DNA of 64,000 bases, taken from contig OX638348.1 in assembly GCA_951813085.1 (NCBI GenBank), positions 4,349,627 through 4,413,626 of the forward strand, in the 5' to 3' direction. Both the position numbers and the translations under genes were made by a program. Origin of the DNA: an uncultured Opitutaceae bacterium (GTDB taxonomy: Bacteria > Verrucomicrobiota > Verrucomicrobiia > Opitutales > Opitutaceae). This document shows positions 45,683 to 54,570 of the stretch, piece after piece. Under the pieces are notes generated by a model that searched no databases, was not told the DNA's origin, and worked only from the letters and a program-made list of their open reading frames with translations. Numbering within the stretch: the first letter of the stretch is position 1; the number at the start of each line of letters is the position of its first letter.

Positions 45683-47461
45683 TTAAAAGAGGAATAGCGC
45701 TGCCAATAGGATTACGGACAGGAAGGCGGTGATCCCGATTGGAAAGACGCCATTGCGAACACTCTGGCTCAAGTTTTCGCGGAGCTCTTTCTGTTGTTCT
45801 GGCGAATTTCCAGAAATTTCCCAAATTGGAGTGAGCAGGAACGCGAGTAAGCGAGTGGGGCTTTCTTTTGCGAACTGGCAAATAGAGTGGGTCAGGCCAG
45901 CGATGAGCGACTTGTGAGCGATTGAATTGATTCCATTCAAGCACTTGTCGCAGGTCGCGTAGAAGAACTGACCGCCTTTGCGGTAGAACCAATCGCTGTC
46001 CAGGCTGATGGTAGCCGTACGTTTTAGCATTGGCAAGAAAAGGAAGAATACCAAAGCGGAGAACATGAGCAGCTGCATCTGCGTTACCAGATGGCTGGTC
46101 GTGTAAGCCTGGTAGTCCACCGTGTAAGGAAGAATATCATACAACGCTTGAGGACGTATCCCGAGGTATATGCAAAGGAAGGAGAGTATTCCCATTGCCC
46201 ATAGCATCGTGGAAGGTGCCTCTTTGGGTCGGAGACCACGGTCCTGATTGAAAAAGACGAAATAGGGAAACTTGATTCCCGCGTGCAGGAACACGCCTGC
46301 GGAGGCGAGCTCGAGAACGAGCCAAGGCCAGAAGAGGTGCTCGTGTTCGGTCGCGGCGATGATGATCGTTTTGCTGGTGAATCCACTCGTGAGCGGCACA
46401 GCGGATATAGCTAGGGCTCCGATCGTTCCAAATATCAGCGTTAGTGGCATGGTCTTGTAGAGACCGCCAAGGTGGGTGCAGCGACTGATGCCAGTGCGGT
46501 AGAGGACAGCCCCAGCCGACATCCAAAGCAGCGACTTGTAGATGATATGACAGAATGCGTGCGCCGTGGCGCCACTGATAGCCATGTCGGTGCCAATTCC
46601 GGCGGCGCAAACCATGAAACCCACCTGGTTGATGATGGAGTAGGCGAGGATGCGGCGCATGTCATTCTCGAGCAGCGCGTAGATAATTCCGAATACGGTC
46701 ATGATGCAACCGATCCAGATGAGTGGCTCCCACCCGTGAAATCCTCGAAGCAGCACATAAACAGCTGTTTTAGTCGTATAGGCGCTGAGGATAACGCCGC
46801 CTGTAACGCTGGCTTCAGGGTAGGCATCGGAAAGCCAAGCGGAAACGCCTGGCGCCGCGGCGTTGACGAGGAATCCGGCTAAAATCAACCAGGTGCCCAA
46901 ATTGGCGCCAGCGTAGTCAAAGGAATCGAAGGCAATGCTGCCCCCGTTTGAGATCGTCATCACAATCCCCGCCAGGAGGAGGAGACCGCCAAAGATATGA
47001 ACCATGACGTAGCGGAAGGCGGCGCCTTTCGCTTTAGCGGTATCGCGAGCTAGGATTACGAAGGTCGAGCTGACCGCCATGAGTTCCCAGTTTATGTAGA
47101 GCGTTATGAGGTCTCCGGCGAAGATGACGCCGAGCGCGGAACCGATGTAGATGAGCGCCGCTGTATGCTGGACCACCTTCTTGACATAGAATGCGAATAG
47201 CAAGGCGGCTGCGGCATTAAGAGTGAATATGTAGCCAAAGGCTTTACTTAGCTTGTCCACGCGAAGCAATTCCGAGTCGCCGAAGCCGGGCAGGAAAGAC
47301 ACCTGTAAGCCGTTGCCCATGGGCAGGCTTGCGATATGGGCGAAGGTCAGTACAGGGACGGCCACTAGCCATACATTGCGAGCAGTTCCTTTGAGGAAGA
47401 TCGTAACGATTGCTCCAAGGAAGAGCAGGAAAGACGGGGGGATGTTAGCGAGCGTTTCCAT
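45683..47461 (-). CDS. Mrp operon, third NuoL/M/N-type antiporter subunit
   Basis: 592 residues, at least 14 hydrophobic helices. R-V-D-K-L-S near residue 70, N-W-E-L-M-A (conserved membrane Glu) and L-A-Y-S-I-I-N-Q-V-G belong to the proton-pumping NuoL/M/N/MrpA/D superfamily. It carries a roughly 120-residue C-terminal extension with a cytosolic D-K-C-L-N-G-I-N-S segment. Last gene of the operon, 17 bp overlapped by the small ORF upstream. Converges on formate dehydrogenase with only 66 bp between. Confidence 0.87.
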   Translation of the reverse strand: METLANIPPSFLLFLGAIVTIFLKGTARNVWLVAVPVLTFAHIASLPMGNGLQVSFLPGFGDSELLRVDKLSKAFGYIFTLNAAAALLFAFYVKKVVQHTAALIYIGSALGVIFAGDLITLYINWELMAVSSTFVILARDTAKAKGAAFRYVMVHIFGGLLLLAGIVMTISNGGSIAFDSFDYAGANLGTWLILAGFLVNAAAPGVSAWLSDAYPEASVTGGVILSAYTTKTAVYVLLRGFHGWEPLIWIGCIMTVFGIIYALLENDMRRILAYSIINQVGFMVCAAGIGTDMAISGATAHAFCHIIYKSLLWMSAGAVLYRTGISRCTHLGGLYKTMPLTLIFGTIGALAISAVPLTSGFTSKTIIIAATEHEHLFWPWLVLELASAGVFLHAGIKFPYFVFFNQDRGLRPKEAPSTMLWAMGILSFLCIYLGIRPQALYDILPYTVDYQAYTTSHLVTQMQLLMFSALVFFLFLPMLKRTATISLDSDWFYRKGGQFFYATCDKCLNGINSIAHKSLIAGLTHSICQFAKESPTRLLAFLLTPIWEISGNSPEQQKELRENLSQSVRNGVFPIGITAFLSVILLAALFLF

Positions 47462-47744
47462 CGATGTCGTCAGAAAGGGTTTCTTCTTCGGCGTCCCCGT
47501 AGTAGTCTTCGTTGCGCTTCAAGAAGAGCCCCAGGCCCTTCGCAATTAGGATCATAGCGGCGCAGCCTACGAAGCCCATGAGCGCGTAGTAGCTAAATAT
47601 GCCATCGATATCGAAGTGTGGATGTCGATGTATAAAAAATTCGGCGACAACAGTGAGCCCGCAGACGATCCAAAGGATCCACCAGAGAAGCTTGCGGGAT
47701 GCGGGTTTGTCGAACCAGTCGAACTCTTTTTTCGGGTCTGCCAT
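47445..47744 (-). CDS. Small two-helix membrane protein of the Mrp operon
   Basis: 99 residues: W-W-I-L-W-I-V-C-G-L-T-V-V-A and A-L-M-G-F-V-G-C-A-A-M-I are two membrane helices, joined by the loop F-I-H-R-H-P-H-F-D. It ends in an acidic tail. It starts 15 bp after one antiporter subunit and overlaps the next, so it is translated with them. Not a recognised Mrp subunit; possibly an accessory or assembly factor. Confidence 0.75.
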   Translation of the reverse strand: MADPKKEFDWFDKPASRKLLWWILWIVCGLTVVAEFFIHRHPHFDIDGIFSYYALMGFVGCAAMILIAKGLGLFLKRNEDYYGDAEEETLSDDIDGNAR

Positions 47745-47759
47745 TTTGTATCCGTGTGA

Positions 47760-49256
47760 TTAGCCATTGCCGCCGACCATGAGTCCGGCTAGCTGGAGCA
47801 GAAGTTGTGGTTTGATAAAGAGAATTACCGCCAATACGGCTGTAACGCTGAGAGGGGTGATGCACTGCCAAGACGCTTCTTGCGTATTTTTCCAGGAAAA
47901 GGGTTCCGCAGCGAGTTTGGGATCCTTCGGAAAGAAAGCGCGGTAGCCTATAGGCAGCAGATAGGCCGCATTGAGGATGGTGCTGATTAGAAAAATCACG
48001 AGCAACGCGGACTGTCCCGCATCCATAGCGCCTGTGACTAGATAGAATTTGCTGATCAATCCACCAGCTGGAGGCAGCCCGATGACGCTGAGAGCGCCGA
48101 TTGAAAATGCCGCGAACGTGATTGGCATTTTCTTTCCGAGTCCATCCATTTGGCTAATGTATTTCTTCCCAGTGGCGACGAATACGGCTCCGGCGCACAT
48201 GAAAAGCGTGATCTTGCCCACGGCGTGCATTGCAATGTGGGTCATCGAGCCCGTGACGGCGCGATCGCTCAGTAGAGCAGCTCCGAGTATAATGTAGGAA
48301 AGTTGACCGACGGTCGAAAATGCGAGTCGGCGTTTCAGGTTGTCCTGGGAAAGGGCGATCAAGGACGAGACCACAATCGTGAATGCAGCGATCCAGGCGA
48401 CCACGACGCCAAGATCCAAGCTTTGAAGAAAGTCCGTTCCGAATACACCTGTATAGACGCGCAGGATACAGAATACGCCTACCTTGACGACGGCTACCGC
48501 GTGCAGCAAGGCACTGACGGGAGTCGGAGCGACCATCGCTCCGGGAAGCCAGGAGTGGAAGGGCATAAGGCCCGACTTTGCGAAGCCGAAGGTAAAGAGC
48601 AGCAGGAGTATCAAAGCTTCCGTCGCTCCGATATGGCCATTCAGGAAGCCGTCGCTCGAGAAATCCATGCTGCTGCCGGTCTTTACGTAGACGAAGATCA
48701 TGGCAGGGAGCACGAACCCGATCGAAGTGGAGAGCAGGTAGGTGAGGTAGGTTCGCCCACCGATACGCGCTTCCTTGTCCTGGTGATGCGTTACGAGTGG
48801 ATAGGTCGCCAGCGACAGCATCTCGTAGAAAAGGTAGAGCGTGAAAAGATTGGCGGCGAATGCGACTCCGATCGTGGCGGAAAGCGAAACGGCGAAAAAC
48901 GAGAAGAATCGCGTCTGCGAGTGTTCCTTGAGCCCGCGCATGTATCCAATCGAATACAGCGAAGTCACGATCCACAGCGACGACGCCACCAGTCCGAAGA
49001 GCATACCCAGCCCATCAACTCTGAATGCGATCTCCAAGTTGGGAACGATTTCCCAGATCGTGTACTCGATGGTCTTGCCTGCGAGAATGGCGGGCAGCAT
49101 CGACAGCACCAATCCGAACTTGATGAACGCGGCCACAAAGGTCGCGCCTTCTCTCAGATTGGGCTTCTTGCCGAGCAAGGCGATGGGAAGGACCGCCAAC
49201 AGCGATACGATGCTGGCGAATACTGGTGTGAAGCTAGTAATGCTCTCGGAAGACAT
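47760..49256 (-). CDS. Mrp operon, second MrpD/NuoM-like antiporter subunit
   Basis: 498 residues with about 14 helices. R-V-D-G-L-G-M-L-F-G, L-F-Y-E-M-L-S-L-A-T-Y-P-L (membrane Glu), G-L-M-P-F-H-S-W-L-P-G and R-L-A-F-S-T-V-G-Q-L-S-Y mark the proton-pumping family. It starts one base beyond the stop of the MrpD gene (49258), so translation is coupled. Confidence 0.88.
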   Translation of the reverse strand: MSSESITSFTPVFASIVSLLAVLPIALLGKKPNLREGATFVAAFIKFGLVLSMLPAILAGKTIEYTIWEIVPNLEIAFRVDGLGMLFGLVASSLWIVTSLYSIGYMRGLKEHSQTRFFSFFAVSLSATIGVAFAANLFTLYLFYEMLSLATYPLVTHHQDKEARIGGRTYLTYLLSTSIGFVLPAMIFVYVKTGSSMDFSSDGFLNGHIGATEALILLLLFTFGFAKSGLMPFHSWLPGAMVAPTPVSALLHAVAVVKVGVFCILRVYTGVFGTDFLQSLDLGVVVAWIAAFTIVVSSLIALSQDNLKRRLAFSTVGQLSYIILGAALLSDRAVTGSMTHIAMHAVGKITLFMCAGAVFVATGKKYISQMDGLGKKMPITFAAFSIGALSVIGLPPAGGLISKFYLVTGAMDAGQSALLVIFLISTILNAAYLLPIGYRAFFPKDPKLAAEPFSWKNTQEASWQCITPLSVTAVLAVILFIKPQLLLQLAGLMVGGNG

Positions 49257-49257
49257 G

Positions 49258-50778
49258 TTAGATACCTATCACTCCAAAATTGAACTGGGACACGAAGCTA
49301 GAAATTATCGCGACGATGTCCTGATTGTAGAGACCGATAACCAGCAGCGCCGCTGCGGTTGCCAGCAAGGGAAAGAGCATGGAGAACGATGCCTCGTTGG
49401 GTCCGCTCTCGTGGGTGTCTGAATCATGGTGGCCGTGCCCTTCGGCTGGCTTAACGCCGAAGTAGGCGATTTCGATGATGCGGAAGAAGAGGACTGCGTT
49501 GATCAAGCTGGATATCAATAGGGCGATCACGTACTCCCAATGGCCTGAAGCGACGCCTCCTTGGATCAGATACCATTTGCTGAAGAATCCCGCGGTGGGG
49601 GGGATGCCAATCAGCGAGAATGCTCCCACAAGGAGGCCGACCATCGTAAGCGGCATTTTCGTGAACAGTCCGTCGAGCGCGGTGATGTCCCGCTTGCCGG
49701 TTTTGACGAAGATGATACCGGCGAAGAGGAAGACGCACAAGGTCATGAAGGCGTCAGCGATGATGTGGTAGATAGAACCGACGAGTCCCATGTCGTCCGC
49801 GAGCCAAACGCCTCCCACCATGTAGCCGACTTCGGCGATAATGAGGAAGGAGAGCATTTTGCGCAGGTCGGTTTGAGCGAGCGCTGAAATCGATCCCGCC
49901 AGGATAGCGACTACGGACATCCAAACAATGATGTCGCTCCAATCGAGTTGAATGAAAGCGAAATCAGAACCGAAAACCGTAAAGGTCAGCCGGATCATGA
50001 CATAGATCATGACCTTGGTCATCAAGGGACCGAGAATGGCGCTGCTAGTCGTGGGAGCGTAGGCGTAGGAATTGGGCAGCCAGGCATGAAGTGGGAAGAA
50101 TGCCATTTTAATCCACACGCCGACAGTGATGACGATGAATGCGACCAATATGGCTGGAGAATCGAAGATATCGCGAGCGATGAGTTGCTCATGGATATCG
50201 AACATATTCAAGGATCCCGTCTTGATGTAGAGATAGCCAACGCCGAGGAGATAGAAGGAAGCGCCAATCGTGCCTATGATAACGTATTTATAGGCGGCTA
50301 AGGTGGCCCGCTTCGGCCCCATTGCGATGAGCGCGTAGCTGGTTAGGGCGGATACTTCCAGAAGTACGTACAAGTTGAAGGCATCTCCGGTAATCACCAT
50401 GCCTAGGAGACCGGTAATCAGGAGGAGGAAGAGCGTGTAGTACTGCGATACCTTGTCAGGGGTTTCAGCGAGAACGGCCCGCTTTGAGTAGATCGCTGCC
50501 AGAAGGCCCACTCCGGATACAGCGACCGCGACGAGCGCATTCAAGGCATCAATACGAAATTCAATGCCCATTGGAGGTTCCCATCCGCCCAGCCGATAGC
50601 GAATTGTGCCTTCGTTTATTACGCGGCCCAGAGTGGTGACGCTCGCAGCAACGGAACCAATCAAGCTCAGGACGGAAAGAGGGAAGCAGATTCCTTGGAA
50701 GCGATTCCCGAGAAGCGCCACGAAAATGGAGACGAAAAACGGAACTAGGAGAATGAGGGCAGGAGCTTGTTCGATCAT
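49258..50778 (-). CDS. mrpD: Na+/H+ antiporter subunit MrpD
   Basis: 506 residues, about 14 helices. R-I-D-A-L-N-A, N-L-Y-V-L-L-E-V-S-A-L-T-S-Y (membrane Glu), F-P-L-H-A-W-L-P-N and M-L-S-F-L-I-I-A-E-V-G are typical of MrpD/MnhD. Contains a His-rich loop G-H-G-H-H-D-S-D-T-H-E near its C-terminus. Overlaps mrpC by 4 bp (ATGA). Confidence 0.9.
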   Translation of the reverse strand: MIEQAPALILLVPFFVSIFVALLGNRFQGICFPLSVLSLIGSVAASVTTLGRVINEGTIRYRLGGWEPPMGIEFRIDALNALVAVAVSGVGLLAAIYSKRAVLAETPDKVSQYYTLFLLLITGLLGMVITGDAFNLYVLLEVSALTSYALIAMGPKRATLAAYKYVIIGTIGASFYLLGVGYLYIKTGSLNMFDIHEQLIARDIFDSPAILVAFIVITVGVWIKMAFFPLHAWLPNSYAYAPTTSSAILGPLMTKVMIYVMIRLTFTVFGSDFAFIQLDWSDIIVWMSVVAILAGSISALAQTDLRKMLSFLIIAEVGYMVGGVWLADDMGLVGSIYHIIADAFMTLCVFLFAGIIFVKTGKRDITALDGLFTKMPLTMVGLLVGAFSLIGIPPTAGFFSKWYLIQGGVASGHWEYVIALLISSLINAVLFFRIIEIAYFGVKPAEGHGHHDSDTHESGPNEASFSMLFPLLATAAALLVIGLYNQDIVAIISSFVSQFNFGVIGI

Positions 50779-51263
50779 TTGCCAGACTTGATCATTTCGA
50801 GAATCTCGCTCTCTTCAATGGAACCGTATTCGCGATATACCTTCTGCGTAACGGCGAGGCCGACACCCAGTGTGGAAACGCCCACGACGATGGCCGTAAG
50901 CATTAGGACGTGAGGAAGTGGGTTTGCGAAGTCATTGCCGTCAACTACCAATTCAGGCAAATAGCGGTCTTCCGCAGCGTGTGAATCGTGTCCGTCGGTT
51001 GACGGGCTATGAGCTGAGTGATCGCCGTGGCTCTCGTCGTGGTGCTCTGGATGCACCTGGTCGTGATACAAGATGGGTATGGAGGCTCCATCCTTAACGC
51101 CGATCGATACATAGAACAGTATGATCGCGGTCTGGAAGATGGACATGCCGATCAATTTCTTGATCAGGTTGTTTTTCGCGATCATGGCGTAGAGCCCAAT
51201 CATCATGATGATGATATAGATCCAGAAATTGAACTTCGCGGATATGGCTTCGAAAATTTCCAT
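50775..51263 (-). CDS. mrpC: Na+/H+ antiporter subunit MrpC (NuoK-like)
   Basis: 162 residues; three helices with M-I-G-L-Y-A-M-I-A-K-N-N-L-I-K-K-L-I-G and F-Q-T-A-I-I-L-F, the NuoK/MrpC pattern, and V-V-G-V-S-T-L-G-V-G-L-A-V at helix 3. Between helices 2 and 3 is an unusual about 45-residue His/Asp-rich loop (H-P-E-H-H-D-E-S-H-G-D-H-S-A-H) that most MrpC proteins lack and which could bind metal. 4 bp from the mrpB stop. Confidence 0.9.
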   Translation of the reverse strand: MEIFEAISAKFNFWIYIIIMMIGLYAMIAKNNLIKKLIGMSIFQTAIILFYVSIGVKDGASIPILYHDQVHPEHHDESHGDHSAHSPSTDGHDSHAAEDRYLPELVVDGNDFANPLPHVLMLTAIVVGVSTLGVGLAVTQKVYREYGSIEESEILEMIKSGK

Positions 51264-51267
51264 AGGA

Positions 51268-52020
51268 CTAGAGGCCTTCCTTCATTGAGCCATTGGAGGC
51301 TAGGTTCGAGTAGATTGAGAACATGATCGCAGTCACGGTGAATGCGACACCGATTTCCACACCCAGCATGCTATGCGAACGCGCCTCGATCGGCGTCGCA
51401 GGCATGATCTTATGCAGTATGGCGTAATCTAGGAAATTTTGACCAAGCAGAAGGGATCCAAGTCCGAAGCCCGCGTAAATCAACACGCCGATACCGGCCA
51501 GATTCAGTATTCGCTTTTCCGGTACCCATTTCTGAGCTGCTTGCAAGTCTCTCGATACGGCGAGCAAAATGAAGCTGGCGCCGAAGATGACGCCTCCTTG
51601 GAATCCACCTCCAGGACTGTGGTGTCCGTGGGCAATCACATAGAGCGCGAAGAGTTGGATGATAGGGATCATCAGCCGGCAAGTCGTATCGATGATCAGA
51701 TCCGGTTTCTTAGTATAGAGCGTGGGCTTAGCAGCGTCTTTGTCGTCGTTGCCGAAACGGCGAAGAATCCCTATAATAGCGATTCCAGCGGTGAAAATGA
51801 CCACTGTCTCGAACATGGTATCGTAACCGCGATAGTCCGCGAGCACTGCGGTTACCATGTTCGGAACGCTCGTTTCATGGATGGTCTCAGTTACGTAATG
51901 CTGCGACAATCGGTAGCTATTGGCGGGCGAGTTCGGATCTCCCCAATCGGGGAAATCGCTCACGGCGGACATTAAGAGCCAACCGGTCAATATAACGGCT
52001 ATTAAGGCGAGAGCTTTCAA
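51268..52020 (-). CDS. mrpB: MrpB with MbhE-like N-terminal domain
   Basis: 250 residues from a TTG at 52020, preceded by a clean AAGGAGG 8 bp upstream and overlapping the previous stop (TTGA); longer in-frame reading is the neighbour's coding region in another frame. The first 110 residues (V-L-A-D-Y-R-G-Y-D-T-M-F-E-T-V-V-I-F-T-A-G) correspond to MbhE/the C-terminal part of MrpA. The rest (A-H-G-H-H-S-P-G-G-G-F-Q-G-G) is MnhB/MrpB. Part of the split MrpA arrangement of this operon. Confidence 0.88.
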   Translation of the reverse strand: MKALALIAVILTGWLLMSAVSDFPDWGDPNSPANSYRLSQHYVTETIHETSVPNMVTAVLADYRGYDTMFETVVIFTAGIAIIGILRRFGNDDKDAAKPTLYTKKPDLIIDTTCRLMIPIIQLFALYVIAHGHHSPGGGFQGGVIFGASFILLAVSRDLQAAQKWVPEKRILNLAGIGVLIYAGFGLGSLLLGQNFLDYAILHKIMPATPIEARSHSMLGVEIGVAFTVTAIMFSIYSNLASNGSMKEGL

Positions 52021-52262
52021 TCTGAGGACCTCCTTGAAGTGCGAAGCACGGTTGCGATCAGGAATACAGCGCTGACACCGGCGCCAACTGCGGCTTCTGT
52101 GAACGCGACATCTACCGCTGCCATGCCTGCCCAAAGCAGGCACATGAGAAAGCTGTAGACTCCAAATATCATAGCCGCGCTAAGCAGATCCTTAACGCTC
52201 AGCGATATGAGAGCGGTGATAACGAGAAATACCAGGATGATGAGATCGAATTGCCAGATCAT
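52017..52262 (-). CDS. DUF4040/MbhD-like subunit of Mrp antiporter
   Basis: 81 residues from ATG 52262, which overlaps the mrpG stop (ATGA); upstream in-frame codons lie in mrpG. S-V-K-D-L-L-S-A-A-M-I-F-G-V-Y-S-F and A-V-D-V-A-F-T-E-A-A-V-G-A-G are the DUF4040 pattern found in MrpA C-termini and Mbh subunit D. Three membrane helices. It shows that the MrpA-type tail is encoded as a separate gene here. Confidence 0.87.
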   Translation of the reverse strand: MIWQFDLIILVFLVITALISLSVKDLLSAAMIFGVYSFLMCLLWAGMAAVDVAFTEAAVGAGVSAVFLIATVLRTSRRSSD

Positions 52263-52600
52263 TTTTCCGACTCCTCCTTCTTGTCGTCCCGAGTCCAGAC
52301 CTTCTGCCCTTCTTCGAGACCGGCACGGATCAAGGCGTGCGTGCTCGTTGGGCTTGCCCACATTATGAATACAGTAATGAAAAGAATTTTTCCTGCTACG
52401 AGCGCGTTGCCCAAGCTGAAGTCGCCGAGCTGGTAAACGGCCAGTCCAACAAGGACGAGAAAGACCGACATCGTGTCTCCTTTGCCTGCGGCATGCATTC
52501 TCGTGTAGAAATCAGGAAAACGAATTACGCCGACCGCGCCTCCGACGAAGAAGAGGAGCCCCAAGCTAACGAGGACAATGCAAATGGTATCGACGATCAT
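52259..52600 (-). CDS. mrpG: Na+/H+ antiporter subunit MrpG
   Basis: 113 residues, three helices. V-I-R-F-P-D-F-Y-T-R-M-H-A-A-G-K-G-D-T is the characteristic PhaG/MrpG motif. The charged tail R-D-D-K-K-E-E-S-E-K is cytosolic. Overlaps mrpF and the DUF4040 gene by 4 bp each. Confidence 0.92.
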   Translation of the reverse strand: MIVDTICIVLVSLGLLFFVGGAVGVIRFPDFYTRMHAAGKGDTMSVFLVLVGLAVYQLGDFSLGNALVAGKILFITVFIMWASPTSTHALIRAGLEEGQKVWTRDDKKEESEK

Positions 52601-52902
52601 AGTTCCTGTTCCTTGATTTCGGATTCCGTGAATTCCTTATTCGGATTGACCCGATCGAAGAATCGAGCGGCCGCGAGCGAACCGATAAAGTTCAAGAGAG
52701 CATACGTCAAAGCGAAGTCGACGAACATTTCCACCCTCTGGAACACCATGCCGATAATGACGAGGAGGACCGTCGTCTTTGTGCCGATGACGTTGACGGC
52801 CACAATTCGGTCAATTGCTGTTGGTCCGACCATGATCCGGTAGAGGATCGGGAGCATGAGAGCGAATATCGCGATACCCGCGAATATGAAGAAGCTGTCC
52901 AT
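52597..52902 (-). CDS. mrpF: Na+/H+ antiporter subunit MrpF
   Basis: 101 residues, three helices, with R-I-M-V-G-P-T-A-I-D-R-I-V-A-V-N, the MrpF/PhaF hallmark including its Asp. 3 bp after mrpE. The order E-F-G-(D4040)-B-C-D is the familiar group 2 Mrp arrangement. Confidence 0.92.
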   Translation of the reverse strand: MDSFFIFAGIAIFALMLPILYRIMVGPTAIDRIVAVNVIGTKTTVLLVIIGMVFQRVEMFVDFALTYALLNFIGSLAAARFFDRVNPNKEFTESEIKEQEL

Positions 52903-52905
52903 TTG

Positions 52906-53400
52906 CTAGCTGTTCTCCCTTTCGAAGATTGCCGCAATTTTGCGTTCCATGGAATCGTCCTCGACGCCTGCGGAAGTGGCCTTGCTGATTGAATGAATGA
53001 GCAGCTCATCGCCTTCGATATCAATGGTGATGGTTCCTGGCGTGAGCGTGATCGAGTTGGCGAGCATCCACTTTCCGAAGTCGGTCTTGAGGTTCGTCTT
53101 CACGCGTATCAGAGAGGGTTCCACCTCTTCCAGGTCGCCGGGACTCAAGGCGAGCTTCAAGATATGGATATTGGAAAGGAGAATTTGGTAAAGCATCCAC
53201 AGCAGGTAGATAGGCAGACGGATGATTTGCTGAATTCTGGCGCCGACACCGGCGGATCGGTCCGCGAAAAAGAACTCGGAAGATATAAGCGTGACGAAAG
53301 CCGCGGAAATGAGTCCTAGAGTGGTGTGGAACGCGTCAAACAATCCCGAGAAAATAATCCAGATCCCAAAAAGGAGGAGGAAAATGCTGAGGCGATACAT
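52906..53400 (-). CDS. mrpE: Na+/H+ antiporter subunit MrpE
   Basis: 164 residues. First gene of the operon, with two membrane helices, L-P-I-Y-L-L-W-M-L-Y-Q-I-L-L-S-N and A-N-S-I-T-L-T-P-G-T-I-T-I-D-I, the conserved MrpE/MnhE core. The complex exchanges Na+ (or K+) for H+ at the inner membrane. Confidence 0.9.
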   Translation of the reverse strand: MYRLSIFLLLFGIWIIFSGLFDAFHTTLGLISAAFVTLISSEFFFADRSAGVGARIQQIIRLPIYLLWMLYQILLSNIHILKLALSPGDLEEVEPSLIRVKTNLKTDFGKWMLANSITLTPGTITIDIEGDELLIHSISKATSAGVEDDSMERKIAAIFERENS

Positions 53401-53610
53401 AAATCGAAGGAGTGAGGAAGGTGAGAGTAGCTCTAGAATCGTAGTGAGGACGAAAAGCCAGTAGAAAAGGGTTTCGAACTTTTTTCACAAGTCTTTTTGG
53501 AAAATTTACGCTTCCGCAGATGCGATCGTCTCCGGGAATCGGTCCTTCTCCGGTCGAGCGGAACTCCAAAGAGTTGATATTTGGGACTGTTCGCTGCAAA
53601 GCTCTCGCCC

Positions 53611-53880
53611 ATGAATTTCGAAAATCGCATGCTTCTGATCGCTGCCTTGAACGTATTCGCCTTCATGGTGTTCGCTTGGGACAAGCTGCAGGCGCGTCGC
53701 GGAAAACGTCGCGTTTCGGAGTGGCGGCTGCTATTGGTCACGATGGCAGGAGGGGAGCTAGGCGCCGTGACCGCCATGGCCTTGATCCGGCACAAGACAA
53801 GCAAGCGGTCGTTCCAGTGGAAATTCTACCCGAGCTTCATCATTGGGCTCGCGGTAAGCTATGCTATCATCACCGCCTGA
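53611..53880 (+). CDS. DUF1294 membrane protein
   Basis: 89 residues from ATG 53611. F-M-V-F-A-W-D-K-L-Q-A-R-R-G-K-R-R-V-S-E and G-G-E-L-G-A-V-T-A-M and H-K-T-S-K-R-S-F are the DUF1294 motif. Two to three short membrane helices; function unknown. Divergent from the Mrp operon. Confidence 0.83.
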   Translation: MNFENRMLLIAALNVFAFMVFAWDKLQARRGKRRVSEWRLLLVTMAGGELGAVTAMALIRHKTSKRSFQWKFYPSFIIGLAVSYAIITA

Positions 53881-53994
53881 ACGCTGGCGCTCGAAGAGCG
53901 AATAGGCCCTAGCTAGCCGTCAATCAGATCTGAAAACTCTGAGAGTCGAAGCCTTGGATTGACGAAATCCGCTCCTAGATGATACGTTTGCGGC

Positions 53995-54477
53995 ATGAAT
54001 AACAATATTCGATCGTTTCGATGGGTATTGGCTGCGTTTGGAATCGCTCTGGTCTCATCCCTGTCGCTGGCGAAGAAGGATCCCTATATCTTCAAGTTCG
54101 GCATGATGTCGCCGGATACCGCTGGAAATTCGCAGGTGTTCATTGAGACGCGAGAAATAGAGAAGTATGTAGATCCAGCTCATATGCATGGTTTTACGCT
54201 GAAGCGCAAAGATGGCTCCCAATTCTACGTATATTACGTCATTCGCTTTCCAGAGCCGTTGAGAGATCTTCCCGAGGGGATTGAGCAATACTACCAAGTA
54301 CTCGAAGGCGGCAAGGTCCTTCAATCCAGCGAAGAGCTAAAATGGGAGATTAGCCGCGGTTTCATCTTCTCGAAGACCGACCCAGTCGGAACGTATCAGC
54401 TGGAGGTCTATGTTGATAATGAACTGTACCGGAAAATCGATTACAACGTAGTCGACGTGCCGAACTACAAGTTTTAG
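53995..54477 (+). CDS. Secreted DUF3859-like protein
   Basis: 160 residues with a signal peptide (A-L-V-S-S-L-S-L-A). E-I-E-K-Y-V-D, F-P-E-P-L-R-D and Y-Q-L-E-V-Y-V-D-N-E-L-Y resemble DUF3859, a small periplasmic family with unknown role. Assignment tentative. It stands alone. Confidence 0.6.
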   Translation: MNNNIRSFRWVLAAFGIALVSSLSLAKKDPYIFKFGMMSPDTAGNSQVFIETREIEKYVDPAHMHGFTLKRKDGSQFYVYYVIRFPEPLRDLPEGIEQYYQVLEGGKVLQSSEELKWEISRGFIFSKTDPVGTYQLEVYVDNELYRKIDYNVVDVPNYKF

Positions 54478-54570
54478 TTCCAGTTCCCGCTAAATTTTTT
54501 TGGAATTCGCAAAATAGCGCTTGATCACCAATGGATTTTTCTATTAAACAAAGAATAATCTTATTTTAAT

